DNA from: Fimbriimonas sp.
GTDB lineage: Bacteria; Armatimonadota; Fimbriimonadia; Fimbriimonadales; Fimbriimonadaceae
Assembly (NCBI GenBank): GCA_031292555.1
Contig: JARLGV010000022.1
Coordinates: forward strand, 1 to 64,000
Length of the DNA: 64,000 bases
Direction: 5' to 3'
Position numbers and translations under genes: made by a program. The notes below the pieces were generated by a model that did not search any database, had not been told where the DNA came from, and was given only the letters and a program-made list of their open reading frames with translations. Position 1 is the first letter of the stretch; each line of letters opens with the position of its first letter. Shown here one piece after another: positions 60,146 through 64,000 of the stretch.

Positions 60146-62089
60146 CTAGCGCATGGCGAACTGCCGCCGGTCGTAGACGAGGTCGGACGCAATCCGCCAG
60201 ACATCTGGATCGATCTGGTTCGCCGGCTTGATTTTGCTGAAGTGAACAATCGCACTCGTTAGGCCGGCTTCCTGGCTGAAATGAAGGAATGCGGAGTTCA
60301 ATACCTGGCGCGCGGAGGGCTTGAGACCAAAGCTGACGTTGGAGACGCCGAGAATAGTGTTTACGCGTGGATGTAGCTTTCGGACGGTGCTGATCGCTTC
60401 AATTGTCGCTTCGGCGGAGGCGCGAAACTCCTCGTCGCCGGATCCGAGCGTGAACGTCAGGCAATCGAGAAACACATCGTGATCGGGTAGGCCAAAGGTT
60501 CGCGTCTTGGCAAGGATGCGCTCTGCGATGGCCACTTTCTCGTCCACTGTCTTCGCCATGCCCTTCTCATCGATGGTCAGCGCTACGACTGCCGCGCCAT
60601 ATTTGCGGCAGAGGCCCAGAACTCGGTCGGTACGCGCCTCTCCGTCCTCGAAGTTGATGCTGTTGACGATCGGTTTGCCGGCAACGCACTGGAGCGCCCC
60701 TTCGACAACTGGCCACTCAGTCGAGTCGACCATAAGCGGAACCGTGACGTGCCGGTTATAGTGGCTTAGGAGCGTCTTCATGTCCCGGAGTTCGTTCCTG
60801 CCAACATAAGCGGTGCAGACATCGAGCACGTGAGAACCTTCAGACTCAAGCTCCCGGGCCAACTCGGTGAGGCCCTCCCAGTTTTCGACCGACAGCATCT
60901 CTCGAAAGGCCTTTGAGCCGTTGGCGTTGGTCTTCTCGCCTACGATCAAGATTGAACTGTCTTGCTTGTACGGCTGAAACTGGTAGAGGCTTGAGCATCC
61001 GACAAGCGAAAGCGCTTCCGACTGCTCATCCGTTTTCATCTCGAAATCGAAGCCAGGGAATAGATGGCGGACCCTTTGCCAGTGCGCGTTGTTGCCGTGC
61101 GCCCTCCCGCCGACCGCGGTCGCCACGGCTCGAATATGCGCCGGCGTGGTACCGCAGCATCCTCCAACCATCGCAACGCCATGGTCCCGCACAAACCTGT
61201 CGTGGTGGGAGGCCAATTCGTCGGGAGTCAACTTGTACTTGGCTTTTCCTCCCTCCATCACAGGCAGTCCGGCATTTGGCTGAACTGCCAACGGACGCGT
61301 CGAGTTTTGGCCAAGGAATCGAACGTGGGGAGCCATCTCGACCGGACCAGTCGCGCAATTCAGCCCAATCGCTTTGACGGAGGGAAAAGACTCGATCATA
61401 TTGAGGGCTGCACCGATCTCGGAGCCGAGGAGCATCGTGCCCGTTTGCTCCATCGTCACTTGAACGAAAAGCGGAACCGCTCGACCTGTATCGGCCATCG
61501 CCCGTTCCGCTGCGACGATTCCTGCCTTGACCATCAGTAGGTCTTGTAGGGTCTCCAGGAGCAACGCGTCTGCGCCTCCTTCGAGAAGGCCGCGAAAGGA
61601 CTCTGAGTAAGTCGCCTCCAATTCAGCCCAGGACGTCTGACCAAGCGATACTAACTTCGTTCCGGGACCCAGTGCGCCCACAACAAACCGGGGCTTTGCC
61701 GGGGTCGAGTGCCTCACTGCCGCTCGCTTTGCGATTCTTGCCGCCTGCAACGACACGTCATACACGAGATCTTGAATGTCGTACTCGGCGAGGACGATTG
61801 ACGTGGATCCAAATGTGTTGGTCTCTACGAGATCGGCGCCTGCGTCGAAATATGCGCTATGGATCGCTTCGACCGATTCTGGCCGCGTAAAGACCAGCAC
61901 TTCATTGCAGCCGTCCAGAAGCTTGCCGCCTAGCCTTTCGGCTGCCAAATTGACGACGTCGCTGTGTCGTGGATCGGCTCGAAGCACAAAGTCGGCATCG
62001 GAGAGAGTAGCCGCCTGAATCTGGGTGCCCATCGCGCCGTCGTAGACGAGAACGTGTTCGGCAAGCGCTTCAAGCAGTTGAGATTGCAT
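60146..62089 (-). CDS. Methionine synthase homocysteine- and folate-binding half (MetH without B12 domain)
   Basis: 647 residues. Homocysteine S-methyltransferase barrel: VYDGAMGTQIQA, LVETNTFGSTSIVL, and zinc cysteines in GLNCATGPVEMAPHVRFL and MVGGCCGTTPAHIRAVA. The pterin-binding barrel follows: VGEKTNANGSKAFREML, DVCTAYVGRNELRDMKTLL, PLMVDSTEWPVVEGAL, NSINFEDGEARTDRVL, LGVSNVSFGLKPSARQVLNS. It ends DLVYDRRQFAMR, exactly where full MetH goes on to the cobalamin cap and B12 domain; neither those nor the AdoMet reactivation domain are present, and no continuation is found in any frame downstream. A separate B12 protein elsewhere, or a truncation, is implied. Confidence 0.85.
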   Translation of the reverse strand: MQSQLLEALAEHVLVYDGAMGTQIQAATLSDADFVLRADPRHSDVVNLAAERLGGKLLDGCNEVLVFTRPESVEAIHSAYFDAGADLVETNTFGSTSIVLAEYDIQDLVYDVSLQAARIAKRAAVRHSTPAKPRFVVGALGPGTKLVSLGQTSWAELEATYSESFRGLLEGGADALLLETLQDLLMVKAGIVAAERAMADTGRAVPLFVQVTMEQTGTMLLGSEIGAALNMIESFPSVKAIGLNCATGPVEMAPHVRFLGQNSTRPLAVQPNAGLPVMEGGKAKYKLTPDELASHHDRFVRDHGVAMVGGCCGTTPAHIRAVATAVGGRAHGNNAHWQRVRHLFPGFDFEMKTDEQSEALSLVGCSSLYQFQPYKQDSSILIVGEKTNANGSKAFREMLSVENWEGLTELARELESEGSHVLDVCTAYVGRNELRDMKTLLSHYNRHVTVPLMVDSTEWPVVEGALQCVAGKPIVNSINFEDGEARTDRVLGLCRKYGAAVVALTIDEKGMAKTVDEKVAIAERILAKTRTFGLPDHDVFLDCLTFTLGSGDEEFRASAEATIEAISTVRKLHPRVNTILGVSNVSFGLKPSARQVLNSAFLHFSQEAGLTSAIVHFSKIKPANQIDPDVWRIASDLVYDRRQFAMR

Positions 62090-62270
62090 CGAGTGACATT
62101 ATGGAGCTTCTGATAGGGGAAGGGAGACCTCAAAGCATGCCGCCCAAATGATCGAAGCATTAGGGGCGTGGCCCCGAAACATCCTTAGCGGTTCGAATGG
62201 AATGGCGGGCCCGGTTCGATTTGGGGCATTGCCGGCCCAAATCGTGATTCACCGATTCGTTGCATCACGG

Positions 62271-62276
62271 TATCTT
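62271..62276 (+). promoter_or_regulatory. -10 box of the ABC exporter gene
   Basis: TATCTT, 5 nt before GTG 62282. The 178-bp divergent gap with metH otherwise shows only a small hairpin GGGGCGTGGCCCC near 62163; metH itself has CATAAT at 62103-62098, 8 nt before its ATG. Confidence 0.4.
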
Positions 62277-62281
62277 AAGCA

Positions 62282-64000
62282 GTGCGATCGTTTCGCCGCA
62301 CCCTGGGTTTCCTGCGCCCGTATCGAGGACGTGTATTGCTTGCGGTGGTGATGACGCTGGTTGTCACGCTCCTGCAGATTTTGCCGCCTCGTCTCTATCA
62401 GGTTGCCATCGACGGATCGATCCGCCCTGCGATTTCGGCCAAAGCCGAACTCGGCAAACTGGCCAAGCAAAAACCCACTCCTGCCGTCGAAGCTCGCACT
62501 AGAGCGCTTCATAAAGTTGCAGATCAGAGTGCGCCCAGAATTCTCCTCTTTGCATCGGTCGCACTCGTGCTTGTGGTTGCGCTTAGAAACCTCTTCAGCT
62601 ATGCGAACTCCTACACGGTGACGTGGATTGGACACCGTTTCGTGTTCGACCTGCGATTCGCGACTTGGCGGCATCTACAGCGTCTGAGCCTTGCCTTCCA
62701 TAACCAGACCCAAACCGGCAAGATAATGGCGCGCGTCACCGCCGATATCGAACTCATTCAGGGCTTGATTCAGGGCCAACTTGTGACGTTCATCAGCGAC
62801 GTGGTCACATTGGTCGCCGTTCTCGCAATGCTGTTTTTCCTGGAATGGCGACTCGCGACGATCATTCTCGTGTTGACGCCTTTCTACGTCGTCAGTTACC
62901 TTCTGTTTCTCAAGAAGATTCGAGAAACCAGCAACGAACAGCGCCGTTTGTACGATGAGATGCTTGGCACGCTCGCGGAGAAGATCGCCGGCATTGCGGT
63001 CGTCAAGGCATTTGTCCGAGAGAATCATGAGAGGTCGACTTTCATGGGCCAGGTCCGCGCGAAATTCGCGGTAGACATGACCCAGGTCCATCTCAACCGC
63101 CGATTGGGACTTGTCTCTGCAATAGTCAGCGCATTGGGCACTGGCGCGATCTACGCATACGGCGGGTGGCTCGTGCAACATGACCAGATGACGACTGGAA
63201 AGCTCGTCGCCATGACGTTCTACATCGGCTTTGTTTTCAACCCGGCCGTGCGCGTCGCCGACTTCAACACGGCTATGCAATGGGCGGTATCAGCTATGGA
63301 CCGCGTTTTCGAAACCCTTGATACTCGGCCAGAGATCGAAGACAAGACAAACGCCTTGCCTCTTCCCTCGATCAAAGGTCGCGTCCAATTTGACAACGTT
63401 ACGTTTGGCTATATCGACGGGCAACCAATCATAAAGTCGGTCAACTTGGATATCAAGGCAGGCGAAGTGATCGCCCTGGTTGGTCATAGCGGAGCAGGGA
63501 AGACCACGATCATGAACCTGCTGATGCGATTTTACGATCCGACCGCGGGACGAGTCCTTGTCGACGGTTTCGACCTTCGCGACGTACGACTGGAAACCCT
63601 GCGCAGGCAAGTGAGCATGGTGGCTCAGGAGAACGTCCTTTTCAGCGTCACCCTGATGGAGAACATCAAGTACGGCAACCGCGACGCGACCGACCACCAG
63701 GCGATAGCATCAGCCAAGGCGGCCGACCTTCACGAGTTCGTAATGAGCCTGCCGGACGGTTATCAGACGATGATCGGCGAGGACGGTATCAAGCTAAGCG
63801 GAGGGCAGAAGCAGCGGTTGGCGCTGGCGCGCGCCCTCGTGACCGACCCCAAGATCCTGATTCTGGACGATGTGACGAGCGCCTTGGACGGCGAGACAGA
63901 GGCTCGGGTGCAAGACGCGCTAGATGAGGTGATGAAGGGGCGTACGACGTTTGTTATCGCGCACCGGCTTTCCTCAGTCGTTCATGCCGATCGAATCGTT
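62282..64000 (+). CDS. ABC exporter half-transporter (MsbA/multidrug-like), 3' end beyond the window
   Basis: At least 573 codons, GTG start, open to the window end. An N-terminal six-helix membrane domain (VLLAVVMTLVVTLLQILPPR, ILLFASVALVLVVALRNLFS, FVFDLRFATWRHLQRLSLAF, then NQTQTGKIMARVTADIELIQ) has an extra ~40-residue charged loop between TM1 and TM2 (AKAELGKLAKQKPT and ARTRALHKV). The nucleotide-binding domain has VGHSGAGKTTIMNLLMRFYD (Walker A), Q-loop MVAQENVLFSVTLMENI, signature KLSGGQKQRLALARAL, Walker B ILILDDVTSALDGETEAR and the H-loop IAHRLSSVVHADRIV. Exports a lipid or hydrophobic compound. Confidence 0.9.
   Translation, partial: MRSFRRTLGFLRPYRGRVLLAVVMTLVVTLLQILPPRLYQVAIDGSIRPAISAKAELGKLAKQKPTPAVEARTRALHKVADQSAPRILLFASVALVLVVALRNLFSYANSYTVTWIGHRFVFDLRFATWRHLQRLSLAFHNQTQTGKIMARVTADIELIQGLIQGQLVTFISDVVTLVAVLAMLFFLEWRLATIILVLTPFYVVSYLLFLKKIRETSNEQRRLYDEMLGTLAEKIAGIAVVKAFVRENHERSTFMGQVRAKFAVDMTQVHLNRRLGLVSAIVSALGTGAIYAYGGWLVQHDQMTTGKLVAMTFYIGFVFNPAVRVADFNTAMQWAVSAMDRVFETLDTRPEIEDKTNALPLPSIKGRVQFDNVTFGYIDGQPIIKSVNLDIKAGEVIALVGHSGAGKTTIMNLLMRFYDPTAGRVLVDGFDLRDVRLETLRRQVSMVAQENVLFSVTLMENIKYGNRDATDHQAIASAKAADLHEFVMSLPDGYQTMIGEDGIKLSGGQKQRLALARALVTDPKILILDDVTSALDGETEARVQDALDEVMKGRTTFVIAHRLSSVVHADRIV

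Noticed and set aside
62104-62281. SAM or SAH riboswitch before metH
   Set aside because: The -10 box is 8 nt from the metH ATG, which leaves no room for a leader RNA.

Overview
This is a roughly 64 kb, GC-rich, gene-dense bacterial chromosome segment. No rRNA, tRNA, CRISPR array, prophage or insertion sequence was recognised. The gene content suggests an aerobic, saccharolytic, didermal bacterium, most likely Armatimonadota (Fimbriimonadia-like). The hints are a solitary prepilin-type secreted protein, scattered GH4/GH5/GH10/GH78 enzymes, a fused SecDF, a type B L31 and many lineage-specific proteins. The phylum is an inference from gene style, not from a marker-gene tree. TTG and GTG starts are common. 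Many genes have a -10 hexamer only 5-8 nt before the start codon and no Shine-Dalgarno sequence, so leaderless mRNAs look widespread.

Layout. 1-11.1 kb: carbohydrate and acyl-CoA metabolism (GH4, SDR, a GH78 rhamnosidase-like enzyme, GH10 xylanase, a carboxyltransferase, a ROK kinase), plus a ribbon-helix-helix/DUF433-like gene broken by an in-frame amber codon. 11.1-17 kb: peroxiredoxin, sugar isomerase/epimerase, SecDF, GH5 lipoprotein. 17-22.6 kb: a minus-strand operon holding a small ORF, a 1118-residue glycosidase-like TIM-barrel protein with very basic disordered tails, Era, and a soluble ZipA-C-like protein. 22.6-28 kb: RidA, a 'quinate 5-dehydrogenase'-family protein, an acyl-ACP-reductase-like protein, a Panacea-like protein, oligopeptidase B. 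28-36.7 kb: HEAT, LemA and lipoprotein genes divergent from purL, then TPR-nadK-dppF/oppF-like and phoU. 36.7-42.5 kb: thrC-thrB, ribokinase divergent from an FKBP gene, a Wzm/Wzt-like ABC pair, L31. 42.6-50.6 kb: polysaccharide deacetylase, a 0.6 kb block of inverted GC-rich repeats, glyA with a metallopeptidase, an EEP hydrolase with a Gfo/Idh oxidoreductase, and a flotillin/NfeD/small-membrane-protein operon. 50.7-64 kb: DUF255 thioredoxin-DsbD fusion, an isocitrate dehydrogenase core with its C-terminal domain encoded by a separate upstream gene, a beta-CASP nuclease, a prepilin-like protein, an unrecognised 605-residue protein, rpsT, three FKBP domains in two genes, a cobalamin-domain-less methionine synthase, and an ABC exporter running off the window.

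Points most worth following: the detached isocitrate dehydrogenase C-terminal domain, the amber-interrupted RHH/DUF433 gene, the -10-to-start leaderless architecture (with one shared bidirectional -10), the poly-arginine TIM-barrel protein tied to era, and the acyl-ACP-reductase-like gene pair. All functional calls come from reading motifs by eye. No database search was run.
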